Source: Berberis thunbergii
Taxonomy: Eukaryota > Streptophyta > Magnoliopsida > Ranunculales > Berberidaceae
DNA length: 64,000 bases
Direction: 5' to 3'
NCBI GenBank assembly: GCA_003290165.1
Contig: QNQO01006256.1
Span: 1-64,000 of the forward strand
The notes under the pieces were generated by a model. That model worked only from the letters and a program-made list of their open reading frames with translations, made no database searches and was not told the origin of the DNA. Numbering within the stretch: position 1 is the first letter of the stretch; every line of letters begins with the position of its first letter. Below are positions 23,501 through 32,730 of this stretch, one piece after another. A program made the translations under genes and the position numbers.

Positions 23501-26500
23501 CAAACTTGACCTTATCATCATCATAATCATCAAAGCCCATTCTCGTTACTCTCAGGGTCGATTACATGCATTTTGGTTCTCCAAGTAATGTGGTATTCCC
23601 ATATGCATGTATCTCAGATTTGGCCTAAGATGAAAAAATTATTACAACATGCTTTCATCCCCAAAGATTATCGACGAGATTTGTTTGGCAGAAATTACAT
23701 GGCAAGTCTACAGTTTCTGACAACATCAAGGAATTTCGTCTTTTGTGCAGTAGACTAAAAGTGAACATATCTGAACAGCAAAAGGTTGACAAAAGTTGTC
23801 TGGTAGTAATCAAAATTATATCCAAAGCCTCTTGTATAGGCTGAGAAAGTCCATGTAAGGGAAAACCCATATGCTAATGCTAAAGCAGTAGCATGTACTG
23901 TTGCTTACAATCCTAATTTCAAATGTTTCGGATGTGGATAAGTTAGTCATTTTTGTCGAGATAGTTTGAAGGATAAGGTAATTACCCTTATTGTAGATGA
24001 GGATGATGAAGATTTGTTGGTTGTTGATGCTTCTCCTCCTTGGGATGTCACCAAGGGTCAAGAGGCACATGAGCACATTTCCTTGGTCGCTGATGGCTTG
24101 GCTAACAACCCCTAAGCTCGAGGACGAGCTTTTTCAAAGTAGGGAATTGATGGTATATTAGCATTAGCATTTATTTTAGTTATTAAATAATTGGGCTAGT
24201 CCAATGTAAGCCCAAATAGGAGTCCAATAAGTTTAGGGTAAGAGTTTTGCAAATAGGTCGAAAATCAAGTTTATAATCAGTTTTTGAAGTTTAAAAGAAG
24301 TGGTAACAAGTCAAGTTTCTAGTTATTTGTTTATTGTTTCTGATGCATACAAACCTTGAGCCTCAGTTATGGAGTCACAACAATATTGCCCAAAATTTTA
24401 AGTTAAATTATTATGTTTGCAATGTTTATACTTGAGGATACTTTTAATAGTATTCTCCATGATAAACTTTTAGAGTGCTAAATTGTATCAATTTCTCCCT
24501 TTTTCCTCTTTATTTGACATAGATGGTATCCTCTCATGTTTCCCGTCAGAGCGGTATCTTTATGTGACGGCTTGTCAATGCACCAGGCCATATGATTTTA
24601 TTTGAGTACTTGAGTTGATTTGTCTACAAACTTTATATGAACACACTTTATGTCTTACTCCAAGTCATGGATTTGGGTGAGTTAGTCAATCAAGTTAGTT
24701 TTGGACTCAAAATCTTAGGTTTTCCCTTGCATGTGGTTTTTTGTTTTAGGGGCCAAGAAAGATGGAAACAGTGTTCATTTCTTCCACAGAACATCCAACG
24801 CATATGCAACTGGTGAGCGCAAGCGCCGGAAAATACATGGTCAGTCTAGCTTGACTGGTGAGCAAGTCCGCTGGCATAAGACTGGTAAAACAAAGGCTGT
24901 GACGAAGAATGGGGTTCAAAAAGGCTGTAAGAAGATCATGGTTCTTTACAAAAGCTCGAAGAAGGGATCCAAATCAGATAAGTCGAACTGGGTGATGCAT
25001 CAGTATCATCTGGGAACCAAAGAAGATGAGCGGGAAGGTGAGTTTGTGGTATCTAAAATATTTTACCAGCAGCAGCCAAAGCAGTCAGAGAAGAGTGAGG
25101 TAATTCCATACATTGAAGAACCTGTTGCATTGGCTGCTCGTGCTAGTCCAAGCACTCCCAAGACATTCACCCCAAATCCACCTCGACTTGGAAATATTCC
25201 TTTAGTTGATGACATTGATGACGCAAATGTGCACAATTCACCTGTTCAGGTACATTAAAAATACTAGTTTCTGTACATTGTCGACAATGGCAGTGAAAAT
25301 GAATTAATCGTGCTACACACATGAAGCTTTAGCAAGGAGTCTAGTTATCCCTGCCAATGCATAGTTAATTTTTTTTGAAGATTCTCTCTTTCTTTCTTTT
25401 TTTGCTGTAGAGCATGTATAGTTGAAAGTTATAATGTAGTTTCAGTTGATATCGGGAAATCAGATAATTTAATTCTGGATTCTGGTCCCAAACTCAGCTG
25501 TTGTAAAAACAAGATTATCATTATATGGTTATTGATTCTCAATAGAGTTTCATTAACATTTGATCCAGTTGCGCTATACTTAATATTTTATCTATGTGAT
25601 TATGATTATATCTATGTAACAGTGACATTTATTTTTCAAAAGAATCCCATGTCAGACATGTATTGGACAGTCAAAACACTCTTTGTTGGACACTGCAGTG
25701 ATTCTATCAGATCATCAACTATATATATATCTTTTGGTTTCAATTCTTTATAAATGGTACAAGTATTTTAATAACAAGTTAATAACACCATCATCATCAT
25801 CAAAGCCCATTCCCGAGATTTTCGGGGTCGGCTACATGGATTTTGGTTCTCCAAGCAATGCGATCTTTCCATATTTCCTCGTCTAATCCAAGCTCAATGA
25901 TATCTTCATTCACCGTCTTCATCCAAGTTTTCAACGGTCGTCCCCTACGTTTACACCTTCCATTAACTTGCCAATCTAAACATTTTCTAATTGGCGCCGT
26001 GCTTGGTCTCCTCCGCACATGATCAAACCAAGTTAAACGTCTTTCTCTAATTTTGTCCTCTATGGGCGCTACACCTAAGTATCTCCTAATTCTTTCATTT
26101 CGAATTTTATCCTTACGAGTTTTACCACACATCCACCTTAACAAGTTAATAACACATGTAGCAAAATAATTCGACAAGAAAAAAATAATAATTCGACAAG
26201 AAAAATAATCCTTAACAAGTTAATAACACATGTAGCAAAATAATTCGACAAGAAAAAGAATTGACTAAAACATATGTATGACAGTTCCTAGCACATATTA
26301 GTTCCTAATGCATATTATGATGGTTTGGATGTACTGTAAAATACAAGACCTGGCATTAAAACACACTGGGACAAACTCACAGAAGTTATATTTCATTTGA
26401 CACAGGTTGCAGAGTACATCCCAGAAGCACTTCAATGTCTTCCATCAGATGTTGATCTCGGGGAATCAAATTCTGTGTGGTTGGCAGGCGAATCACAAGA

Positions 26501-27008
26501 TGTTGAGCTTCCAGATCCAAATGCTACAGATTCGTTGTTGTTTTGCAATGAGATTCTCGATTCTTATACTCCTATTGATGATATGGGACTAAAGCATGAC
26601 AACCCTTTCTTCTTGGACTTTTGTTGCGACAACAGTGATATGCCGAAAGGAGAGAACAACCCAGCCTGTGGGTTTTGTGAGTCTGACAATTTGGAACTTG
26701 GAACACCACCTGATCTCGCGGTAAGTTCTATTACTATTGGAACTATTGAGGTACACATATGTTCTTATATAGCCTTGCAATTCCATATCTTTGCACGGTG
26801 CGTGTGCAATGAAGTTGGATCCTGCACAAGGATTCTTACCTGGTCAACATTAGTCCTTCAAGTTCATTTACTTGCCTTCTGGTTTTTTGCTCTTTAAGAT
26901 TAAAGAATTATCTTGAATATACATCTTACTCCATACATACATGCACATTTTCAGGATTTGCAATTTGGTTCCCAAGAAAGTTTCATGGGTTGGTTAGAAC
27001 GATTGTAG
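14592..27008 (+). CDS. SOG1: SOG1-type NAC transcription factor, six coding exons
   Basis: CDS join: 14592-14599, 18877-19009, 21308-21494, 24750-25249, 26406-26720, 26955-27008 (1197 nt, 398 aa; all phases agree, all introns GT-AG). The protein starts MARTWLID and has a Cys/His cluster '[12 protein letters not shown]', then the NAC domain: '[14 protein letters not shown]', 'FIDEFIPT', 'HFFHRTS', '[12 protein letters not shown]', '[10 protein letters not shown]', '[11 protein letters not shown]'. The C-terminus ends '[16 protein letters not shown]'. This order is specific to SUPPRESSOR OF GAMMA RESPONSE 1, the nuclear transcription factor that the kinases ATM and ATR activate after DNA damage. 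Arabidopsis SOG1 is longer (about 450 aa) and has a cluster of SQ sites; here I find only two SQ dipeptides, so an SOG1-like (SGL-type) paralogue is possible. Introns 1, 2, 3 and 4 carry transposable elements. Confidence 0.9.
15003..15342 (-). repeat. 3' LTR of the intron 1 element
   Basis: Nearly identical to 16042-16374. Both contain 'ggatccgataccggaagcta' near the left edge. Confidence 0.85.
15404..15955 (-). CDS. Truncated retrotransposon gag with zinc knuckle, 183 aa
   Basis: The frame begins '[18 protein letters not shown]', a coiled-coil-like gag N-terminus. It then jumps to '[14 protein letters not shown]' and ends with a knuckle-like '[14 protein letters not shown]' and a Pro/Asp-rich tail. 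In full-length plant Ty3/Gypsy gag, the large central capsid domain lies between the first two blocks; it is absent here although the frame stays open. It is enclosed by the LTRs of the 15003-16374 element, so it is a transposon gene and not part of SOG1. An intact capsid-less gag is unlikely to assemble particles by itself. Confidence 0.75.
   Translation of the reverse strand: MTVKELEEQVAAINTQLGTMASHIHTLLQDCQTQAQNLAQILQTLQSLQSTGSSQSEPTHRNNPLGGNLRVDIQSGVRLLQPASLTQAFDLALCQEDAIIATTAYSSVPPNLKTLAPTPTLPAGMKRLTWAEQKECREKGLCFNCDETFKPGHHCQKPQLLFPDAALDGDSPKDNVVILDEFG
16042..16374 (-). repeat. 5' LTR of the intron 1 element
   Basis: Partner of 15003-15342. The primer-binding site lies at its inner (left) side. 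Confidence 0.85.
16380..18876 (+). other. Remainder of SOG1-like intron 1
   Basis: AT-rich intronic DNA. A phrase around 17300-17345 ('acttcagagaggttctttacgattcatgaagag') recurs in altered form at 17700-17730, which suggests an old local duplication of about 400 bp (roughly 17205-17430 and 17580-17800). No coding family was recognised. Confidence 0.45.
18877..19009 (+). CDS. SOG1: SOG1-like coding exon 2
   Basis: Encodes '[17 protein letters not shown]' and '[12 protein letters not shown]', the SOG1-specific N-terminal extension ahead of the NAC fold. Acceptor ctgcag, donor GTAAGA. Confidence 0.9.
19380..19690 (-). pseudogene. L1-type LINE zinc-binding (zf-RVT) remnant in intron 2
   Basis: In one minus-strand frame the segment reads '[15 protein letters not shown]', then 'C' and '(S)PVWKN' after a stop. 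This matches the 'C.(F/L)C...(E/V)E(S/T)RDHLFF.C.....VW' signature of the zinc-binding domain at the C-terminus of plant L1 reverse transcriptases. Stops and frame changes show it is dead. The rest of the LINE may extend to higher coordinates (about 20300-21150), but I could not read conserved RT motifs there. Confidence 0.5.
19691..21307 (+). other. Remainder of SOG1-like intron 2
   Basis: No host gene is seen. Minus-strand frames between 20300 and 21150 are long but broken and may be decayed LINE coding sequence. Nothing is firm. Confidence 0.35.
21308..21494 (+). CDS. SOG1: SOG1-like coding exon 3
   Basis: Encodes NAC subdomains A and B: '[20 protein letters not shown]', '[19 protein letters not shown]', 'HPENLPG'. 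Acceptor gcgcag, donor GTGAGA, phase 1 end. Confidence 0.92.
21761..21987 (+). repeat. 5' LTR of the intron 3 element
   Basis: Starts TGATGGTATATTAG and is matched by 24148 onward. Confidence 0.65.
22160..24115 (+). pseudogene. Broken gag of the intron 3 element
   Basis: The largest frame (22991-23509) contains '[18 protein letters not shown]', then '[20 protein letters not shown]', '[19 protein letters not shown]' and '[11 protein letters not shown]', matching a Gypsy-type gag capsid. After a 100-bp LINE-tail insertion, gag resumes with '[20 protein letters not shown]' and a worn zinc knuckle 'CFGCG.VSHFCRD' around 23918-23966. A final Asp/Glu-rich stretch follows. Stops and frameshifts make it non-functional. 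Confidence 0.7.
23513..23612 (-). mobile_element. RTE-type LINE 3' tail inserted in gag
   Basis: The plus strand begins with an ATC/CAT tract and 'caaagcccattc', then 'catgcattttggttctccaa'. This is the same tail as in the LINE fragment at 25789-26138, about 100 bp long. It separates two halves of the gag reading frame. The flanks 'cttgacctta' and 'tttggcctaa' look like a decayed target duplication. Confidence 0.65.
24148..24345 (+). repeat. 3' LTR of the intron 3 element
   Basis: Partner of 21761-21987, preceded by a purine-rich tract. Confidence 0.65.
24750..25249 (+). CDS. SOG1: SOG1-like coding exon 4
   Basis: Carries NAC subdomains C to E, including the DNA-contact region 'ERKRRKI', '[12 protein letters not shown]', 'GCKKIMVLY' and '[10 protein letters not shown]', then a Pro/Ser-rich linker with 'SPSTPKT'. 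Acceptor ttttag, donor GTACAT. Joined with exon 3 the frame is continuous. Confidence 0.92.
25789..26138 (-). mobile_element. 5'-truncated RTE-type LINE in SOG1-like intron 4
   Basis: The minus strand encodes the C-terminal tail of a plant RTE/L1-class reverse transcriptase: '[20 protein letters not shown]', '[20 protein letters not shown]', '[20 protein letters not shown]', '[10 protein letters not shown]'. Its 3' end is the CAT/ATC tract at 25789-25800. A perfect 17-bp target duplication, TAACAAGTTAATAACAC, flanks it (25772-25788 and 26139-26155). The insertion is only about 350 bp, a normal 5'-truncated LINE. Confidence 0.88.
26137..26260 (+). repeat. Tandem duplication of about 74 bp next to the LINE
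   Basis: The unit starting 'cttaacaagttaataacaca' at 26137 recurs at 26211. It contains the LINE target site sequence, so one unit overlaps the 3' copy of the target duplication. Confidence 0.75.
26406..26720 (+). CDS. SOG1: SOG1-like coding exon 5
   Basis: Acidic C-terminal region: '[20 protein letters not shown]', '[12 protein letters not shown]', 'CNEILDS', '[13 protein letters not shown]'. The 'LELGTPPD' block equals the conserved SOG1 C-terminal 'IELDTPPE'. There is one SQ dipeptide here. Acceptor acacag, donor GTAAGT. Confidence 0.88.
26955..27008 (+). CDS. SOG1: SOG1-like coding exon 6 (terminal)
   Basis: '[17 protein letters not shown]' then TAG. The family ends 'LSQLEFGSQDSFLAW', so the stop is at the expected place. 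It holds the second SQ dipeptide. Confidence 0.88.
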   Translation, partial: DLQFGSQESFMGWLERL

Positions 27009-27780
27009 GGTGATGAATGGAGAAGCTTTGAACGGTGCTTAGGAGTCCCCAGTTTTGTTTATCCTTGTGCTGCTAGGCTCTCTTCTTGGTGCTGAACTGT
27101 GAGAATAGGGATGATTGAGCTTCAAAGATGCTAGGGAACATCCAAGAAGTCTAAGCTCTTCTCCTTGGAACTTCTACTGTCAGGTGGCTGGAGTTGGTGG
27201 GGAGTCCATGCAGGGCTCTTTCAGCGGAATGGTAATGGATTGGCTATTGTATAAGATTTTGGTGGAAGGAAACATATCTGGTGCGCAACCTTCAGCGATT
27301 TGGCCTAATAGGATTTATCTGTGTTGTAACATTGAGACCTTCCTCATGGCATTTACTTTCGTTTCATGTATTTACAGTGTTATCTTCTGCAAATGCTTAT
27401 TATTAAGACACGGTGGTTGTGTTAACATCGATTGATGAATGTTTGCAGTGAAAGTGACTGTCAGATCTACATCTGTTTACACTGTATCTTCTGCCTATGC
27501 AGGAAAAAAATTATGCTTTTTTGTGTGTGGTCTGCCTTGAGCATGTGTTACCTGTATGCCTCCAAGAGATCAATCGGGTATGGAATTGAAGTCTGATGGA
27601 TTCTGTTTTTCCCAAATGGGTATGGATATCAAGATAGTGAAGTAGATTGATAAAATTCAACCCTTGTGATGGGATGACTGAAGGTTTTTTGAACTTCATT
27701 GATTTCACCCCAACCATTTTTTTACTAAGCATGGGAAGGTGATGCAAACATTTCAACATTTAGGTTGATTCTCTTTTTGT
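27009..27780 (+). other. SOG1-like 3' UTR and downstream DNA
   Basis: No coding family is seen. AT-rich transcribed-looking DNA follows the stop. A polyadenylation site cannot be fixed. Confidence 0.4.
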
Positions 27781-28808
27781 CAATTTAGATAATTTAATCT
27801 TGCCTTCACTTTGTACTCGTTTGTTACATGAACCGACTCTAAGTATTTTAAAGCTGTTCTAAACAATCAGCTTGCTCCCATAAGCAACAAATTAGTTGAC
27901 AAGCATGAATTTTGATTCAAAACGATACAGTGATCTATCAGAAGCTGCAGTATGTAGCACGTTTCTTGTGAAATTTTATTGTTCAAATCTTACCAAAAAG
28001 GGGACTTCTTGACCAAACAGTTTTCTATTTACCACTTTGGATTTTTTTTTCTTGAAATATTTATTTTCATAACTTAAATTTTCTAGTGTTTGCTTCTTGG
28101 AAACTAATGAAGTTCATGTAGACAAATAAGTTGCCTACATCAAAGCATCCAAAGGTACCTTTGATCGACTTCTTAGTATTAGTACCATATCTGACATAGA
28201 CTATGCAAACAGAAAAACCTGACGCTGCTAATGACAGCCAGACATCTTTGACGGCATTGCAAATGATTGTAGCATAAAAGCACAATGCAGAAGATTCAGA
28301 AAACAATAATTGGACATGCATCCAAAGATCATGGAGATGATTGGAGGATGTTGAGAACATAGAAATAATTAACTTTGATAAGAAACAAAATTCCTGTCAT
28401 TCAAATGCCAACAAAATTTCATTAGTTTCGCTTATTTCCAAGTTTTCCTTGCTCTTTTGCACTTGGGGATAATGCCATGCTGACTGCATGTGATATGCAG
28501 CCTCTTAACAATGACTTAGCTGCACTATCAGCGAGCTCCTCATCTGATGCATACTTCAACTCTGAACAAAATTTAGCACCATCAAGATAAAAAGAAAAAA
28601 AAAACCAACCAACGGAATATACAATGTTTCACCTAGAAGCATCAGAATCTATCCTATTTTGCCGATTCTTCATAAAGAATGATCTAAATCTAGTCAGATA
28701 TATGGTATTGAGTCTGCCACCAAACGAAAACAATCAGTTGTTCAATGAAACCTTTGATCTAGGAATTGAACGCCCTGTACCTTCATCGAGAGGATTCCTT
28801 GGTGAAGC
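27781..28808. other. Intergenic DNA between convergent SOG1-like and GT17 genes
   Basis: The two genes point toward each other. The right half probably holds the GT17 3' UTR (minus strand). Short frames here have no recognisable family. Confidence 0.4.
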
Positions 28809-29905
28809 CTAGCCACCTTCTCTTACGCAGTTCCCCGGTAAGAGAAATTTATACTTGTCAGCACTGTTCAAAAGATATGAAGGAAGCTGAACATCTGAAT
28901 ATGAATGAGGAATGGGTCCTAGCTTTCCAATGATCTCCTTGAACGTGTACTCTTCAGGAAGCATGTCAAACAAGTCGGCGCCATTGCAGATCACATCCTG
29001 AACCATTCTGGGATTCAAGTAATGGGAGAACCTCACCCGATCATTATGACTATAAGCTTTCATCTTTAATATGAACTCACTAATATGACGGAAGTAAAAA
29101 CTGCAATGCCAGCCTGCGTCGGACAAGACATCATCGGTTTGCCTATAATGCGCATACCTCGTCTTACCACTCTCATATCGATGAACTGATGCTCTCCAGC
29201 TTTTGTCATCCACGAGAAACTGAAATGAGTAGAGGTAGTTCTTTAGTCGGAGATGGAGAATAGGAGGGGTGTCATCACACCATCTAAGAAGATTGATGGT
29301 GTGACTGCTTGGGATCTCATCAACATCTGACATTATCAATAAATCATCATCAGTTATACCCGCTACTTTGAGGAGCTGATCCAGGGCCACACGCTGATAT
29401 GCCTCCTCGACAAATGGGTTCTTCCCCTTCCTAGACCTTCCAGGAATGGTTCCATAAGTCAAACAAGGTTCAATAAATTTGAATCGATCTCTATGTTTTG
29501 AGAAACCAGTGGCTTCGGCAAGCCAGTGAAAATCGAATTTGATTCTAGAAGAACAAACTGAGTGATGTAAGGGTACAACTCATTCCATCGAACAGTAAGG
29601 ATATCCACCTCATTGCTGAACAACACTGCATCAAAGACTCTCCTTGGAAATTCACGGATTCCCCAACCATGAAGCTTGCACAAGTGTTCCATTGATACAT
29701 TTTCATGGTAATAGTGAGGTATTTCATGGAAAGGTTTAGGAGGCTTTTTCCAAAATGGCCGCAAGAAGTATGAAATTTTCTGTCCATGCAAATAAATACC
29801 CAAGACAAGCGTCGGGACGAGAATGAACAACAGGATGCAGGCCTTAAAATCCAGACCTCTGAGAATACATTTTACTCTTGACATACTAAAAGCCCCTCTA
29901 GCTTC
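28809..29905 (-). CDS. GT17 gene exon 2 (catalytic domain)
   Basis: The acceptor 'ctgcag' precedes 29905. The exon codes for the membrane anchor and the whole catalytic domain, interrupted only by the single-base shift near 29503-29508. The stop TAG is at 28811-28809. Confidence 0.85.
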
Positions 29906-30586
29906 CTGCAGAATGAAGCATAGATTCATAAGAAACAGAAAAAAGCAAAAGCAACTCTGCAAAACAAAACGAAACCAATAAAATAAGAAATACAGTTCAA
30001 AGACTTGAACTTTCCAAATTGCCAATTGTCTTTTCCTCATGAAGCAGTCAGACCCTTTCAGTCAGAAAAAAATAAAAATTTCTTGGAATTTCCACAATGA
30101 AAATGTAGAAATTCAGACAGCCAATTCTGACTCAACAATTTGATGATTCAAATCCCTAAAATCGTAAATGGTTAAACCCTCCAACCCCAACCCCAACCCC
30201 TGAAACACATTATATATATCTTTTCAACAAACAGACCAAACAAGTAATATTTACTCCACCAATTGAAACAACAAGCATCCAGACATGAAATTCCAGAACA
30301 CACAATGTAAACACAGAACCACCTTTTTGGGGTTCGGTTCACGAAGACATGATGATGATAATGAATAGAAAGGAAGCCAAAGAGGAAATCAAAACATACC
30401 CATTTCTCCAAATTCAAAATCAGGGATACCCAGAGCCCTAAATTGAAAAGAAGATATCCATGAATAAAAAAATAAAAAAATAAAAAAGTAAATAAATAAA
30501 TGGTTATGAAAAAATACCTGACCACAAACGTCTTCACAAATATCATCTGTCTTCTTGGAACTGTAATAACCCACTTCACGCATCAT
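28809..30586 (-). CDS. GT17 family beta-1,4-mannosyl-glycoprotein N-acetylglucosaminyltransferase-like, with apparent frameshift
   Basis: Two exons on the minus strand: 30586-30518 and 29905-28809 (GT-AG intron). Exon 1 encodes '[20 protein letters not shown]' and one more Gly-Gln; exon 2 starts '[19 protein letters not shown]'. A type II membrane anchor follows ('[20 protein letters not shown]'), then the GT17 domain: '[20 protein letters not shown]', '[12 protein letters not shown]', '[17 protein letters not shown]', '[15 protein letters not shown]' with its Asp-rich motif, 'NYLYSFQF', '[20 protein letters not shown]', '[13 protein letters not shown]'. The family is MGAT3-like and expected in the Golgi. 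Near 29503-29508 one base appears to be missing: the frame leaves 'GLPKPLV' and continues as '[20 protein letters not shown]' one frame over. Apart from that base, the length (about 388 aa) equals the family norm. The cause may be sequencing error or a recent null allele. Confidence 0.85.
30518..30586 (-). CDS. GT17 gene exon 1
   Basis: 'M(M)[18 protein letters not shown]' plus Cys-Gly-Gln, ending in the donor CAG|GTATTT. Two adjacent ATG codons occur (30586 and 30583). Plant GT17 proteins share the '[16 protein letters not shown]' start, which decides this exon. It is too short for simple ORF finding. Confidence 0.82.
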
Positions 30587-30900
30587 GAACAACACCAGAT
30601 TATTACGATAAAAAAATAAAAAATAAAAATTCACAACTTTACTTTTTGTTGCCCGTTTTTCTTCACACACATTCTCTGCGTGCCTCTCCTCTCTCTTCAG
30701 CGAGAGATTGAATTCCCAGATCGACCCTCTAAATCCTCCATGAAGAGGGTCGACGTTAAAATTCAAGCAGAGAACTCGCTCGCTCTCTTCTCCTCTCTTG
30801 ATTTGGCTCTGTTCTCTCTCTCTGTTTTCAAGGCGAATCGGTAATTACAGCCGTTTGGTGGTTCGCTCTCTCCTCCTCCTTTCAACAGATACGGAAGGAA
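30587..30900 (-). promoter_or_regulatory. Probable 5' leader and promoter of the GT17 gene
   Basis: This is the sequence upstream of the start codon in minus-strand sense. It contains AG-rich tracts (TC-rich on the plus strand around 30685-30880), typical of plant leaders. No firm TATA box or start site is assigned. Confidence 0.35.
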
Positions 30901-31093
30901 ACAAAAACAAATTAAAGGAGGAAAGAAAGAGAACCAAAATAAAAATGAAAAGGCAAAAAGTTTTAAAACCGTATAATTTGTTTTATTATTTCAGAAAAAG
31001 CAAAAACAAAAGGGGATGTTTTTGTTTCTAAATGAAGTTAGAAGTCTTAATAAGAAGTGTATCACTTTGTTTGGAAAGTTTGTTTTTGAGCAT

Positions 31094-31236
31094 TGCTACA
31101 GTGCACTGGGGGTTTGCCTGGTGCTACCCCCACCATCCATTTAGCCTCGCGATATGTGCTTCACCCATCTCGAGGCAAAATGAACGGTGGGAGGTTTGCA
31201 CCAGGCAAAATACCAGGCAAACCCCCGGTGCAACAA
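31094..31236. mobile_element. Palindromic MITE-like element, about 143 bp
   Basis: Inverted ends share 'gggggtttgcctggt' (left, from about 31107) with its complement 'accaggcaaacccccg' (right, to about 31227). The inner parts also pair ('ccaccatccattt' with 'aatgaacggtgg'). No coding capacity. The target duplication is unclear. Confidence 0.55.
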
Positions 31237-31289
31237 AGAATTTTCGTGTTTTTAATTCAGATCAGAAGTTATGCTTGGAGTAAGTAACA

Positions 31290-32150
31290 AAGAGGTGTTA
31301 ATCACTTAACACTGAGTGTTTAGTAAAAAATTATTCCAATAATAACCTTTACATAATTTTGTAATGAAATTTGCTGCCCCGTCTTTTTAAAGGTAAGTAG
31401 GGCTATATTTTGGCGACACATCTTTATTTTCTTCACCAAGCATTGTTGTTCTCCTTCATCTTTATATTTCTTTTTATGTATTTTCAAGTTTTTCTTCATC
31501 TCTTCAACTCTCCATCTCATGTATATTTTCAAATTTTTAGCATATAATTTTTGTGCTTTATGTGTATCATAATATATCAAATAACCCATGTTTGGATTAT
31601 TGATTTCATCAAATAACTAATTAAAACGCTACAAACGTATTGCTCAGATTCAACAATAACATCATATATAATATTTATGTCATAAATTTTTTTCAGCTCA
31701 TTGGGGCAAAATTGTCAAACAATTCTCATTCAGCACCTAAAAACAAACACATTTTTATTTTATAGGTTCTAATCAGTACCTAATTCAGAAGTAAAACAAA
31801 CAGTTCATTCAAAATCTCGTTTAAAACTTTTAACTCCAGTTAAAAGTTAGCTTTTAAAAAAAAAACACCCTCTAAGATTAGTATAACCTCCTCTGTTTTA
31901 CGCTTTCTCTTTGGATTTGATTAGGATTAGGATTTAGATGGCAGTTACAGTGTTGATAAATCATTCCTAATTAAATACTTTGTTACTGAGTTTACAGTTA
32001 TGCCCTTAACTTGATTAGTTAAGGTATGGCTGTGCATGCTACAGATTTATTTTAGAATAGGCAACTACTACTCCACACCACCAAAATTGCTCCTCACACT
32101 ACCATGTTTTTTTTCTACTAACCCACAACATCCAAAAAATTGTTTTTGAA
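31290..32150. other. AT-rich DNA without recognisable gene
   Basis: Only short broken frames are present. Around 31800-31880 there is a small inverted motif ('aaaacttttaactccagttaaaagtt') that could be a decayed MITE end. Confidence 0.35.
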
Positions 32151-32159
32151 AAAAACAAT

Positions 32160-32730
32160 AACATAAAAATATGGTAACTTTCGTCCAATTTAAACTCTCA
32201 ATTGAGACTGATGCTCAAGCTCATCAAATCACGAAAATTGTAGTACTCTGAGTTATCTAATAAAAACAATTTGAATCACTTAAAAATGTTTTGAAATGAG
32301 CAAGTTATGGTAATTTTACCAAAGTCGCACAAATCTGTCTCACAATGAAAACGGGGCAGTGTTTTTGACTTTCAGCCAACTTATATGCTCGATTGAGATT
32401 GATTATCAAGCTTATCAAAACACGAAAGTTGTAGTATTCTGAGTTCCCTAATAAACACAATTCGAACTACTTGAAAATGTTTCAAAATGAGCAAGTTATG
32501 GTCATTTTACTAAAGTCGTGCACAAATCTGTCATGCAACGAAACTGGGGTAGTGTCCCTGAATTTCGCCCAACTTATATGCTCGATAGAGACCGATTCTT
32601 AATCTCATCACACAAAAATTGTAGTAGTATGAGTTACCTAACAAACATAATTTGAATAAGTTGAAAATGTTTTGAAATGAACAAGTTATGGTCATTTTAC
32701 CAAAGTCGGGCAAATCTGTTAAAAAAAAGT
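32160..32730 (+). repeat. Three-copy tandem repeat, unit about 190 bp
   Basis: Three diverged copies, each containing 'caagttatggt.attttac' and 'aaagtcg..caaatctgt', the latter at 32330, 32523 and 32711 (spacings 193 and 188). No coding signal was found. The unit length is like that of the array at 58666-64000, but the sequence is different. Confidence 0.75.

Larger units (their letters stand above)
21761..24345 (+). mobile_element. Gag-only LTR retroelement in SOG1-like intron 3
   Basis: Diverged direct repeats (about 21761-21987 and 24148-24345; shared 'tgatggtatattag', 'agtttttgaagtttaaaaga') bracket a region with gag coding only. After the left LTR the sequence 'tatcaatcagagcggtag' resembles a Met-tRNA primer site, and 'aaagtagggaat' before the right LTR is a plausible polypurine tract. 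No protease, RT or integrase is found in about 2.1 kb, so the element depended on others. It is inserted in the same direction as the host gene. The 3' boundary is approximate. Confidence 0.7.

Noticed and set aside
24531..24570. Second primer-site-like 'gtcagagcggtatc' in intron 3
   Set aside because: No LTR borders it; chance similarity or an old fragment.
28067..28360. 97-codon minus-strand frame downstream of GT17
   Set aside because: No recognised family; probably the GT17 3' UTR or intergenic DNA.
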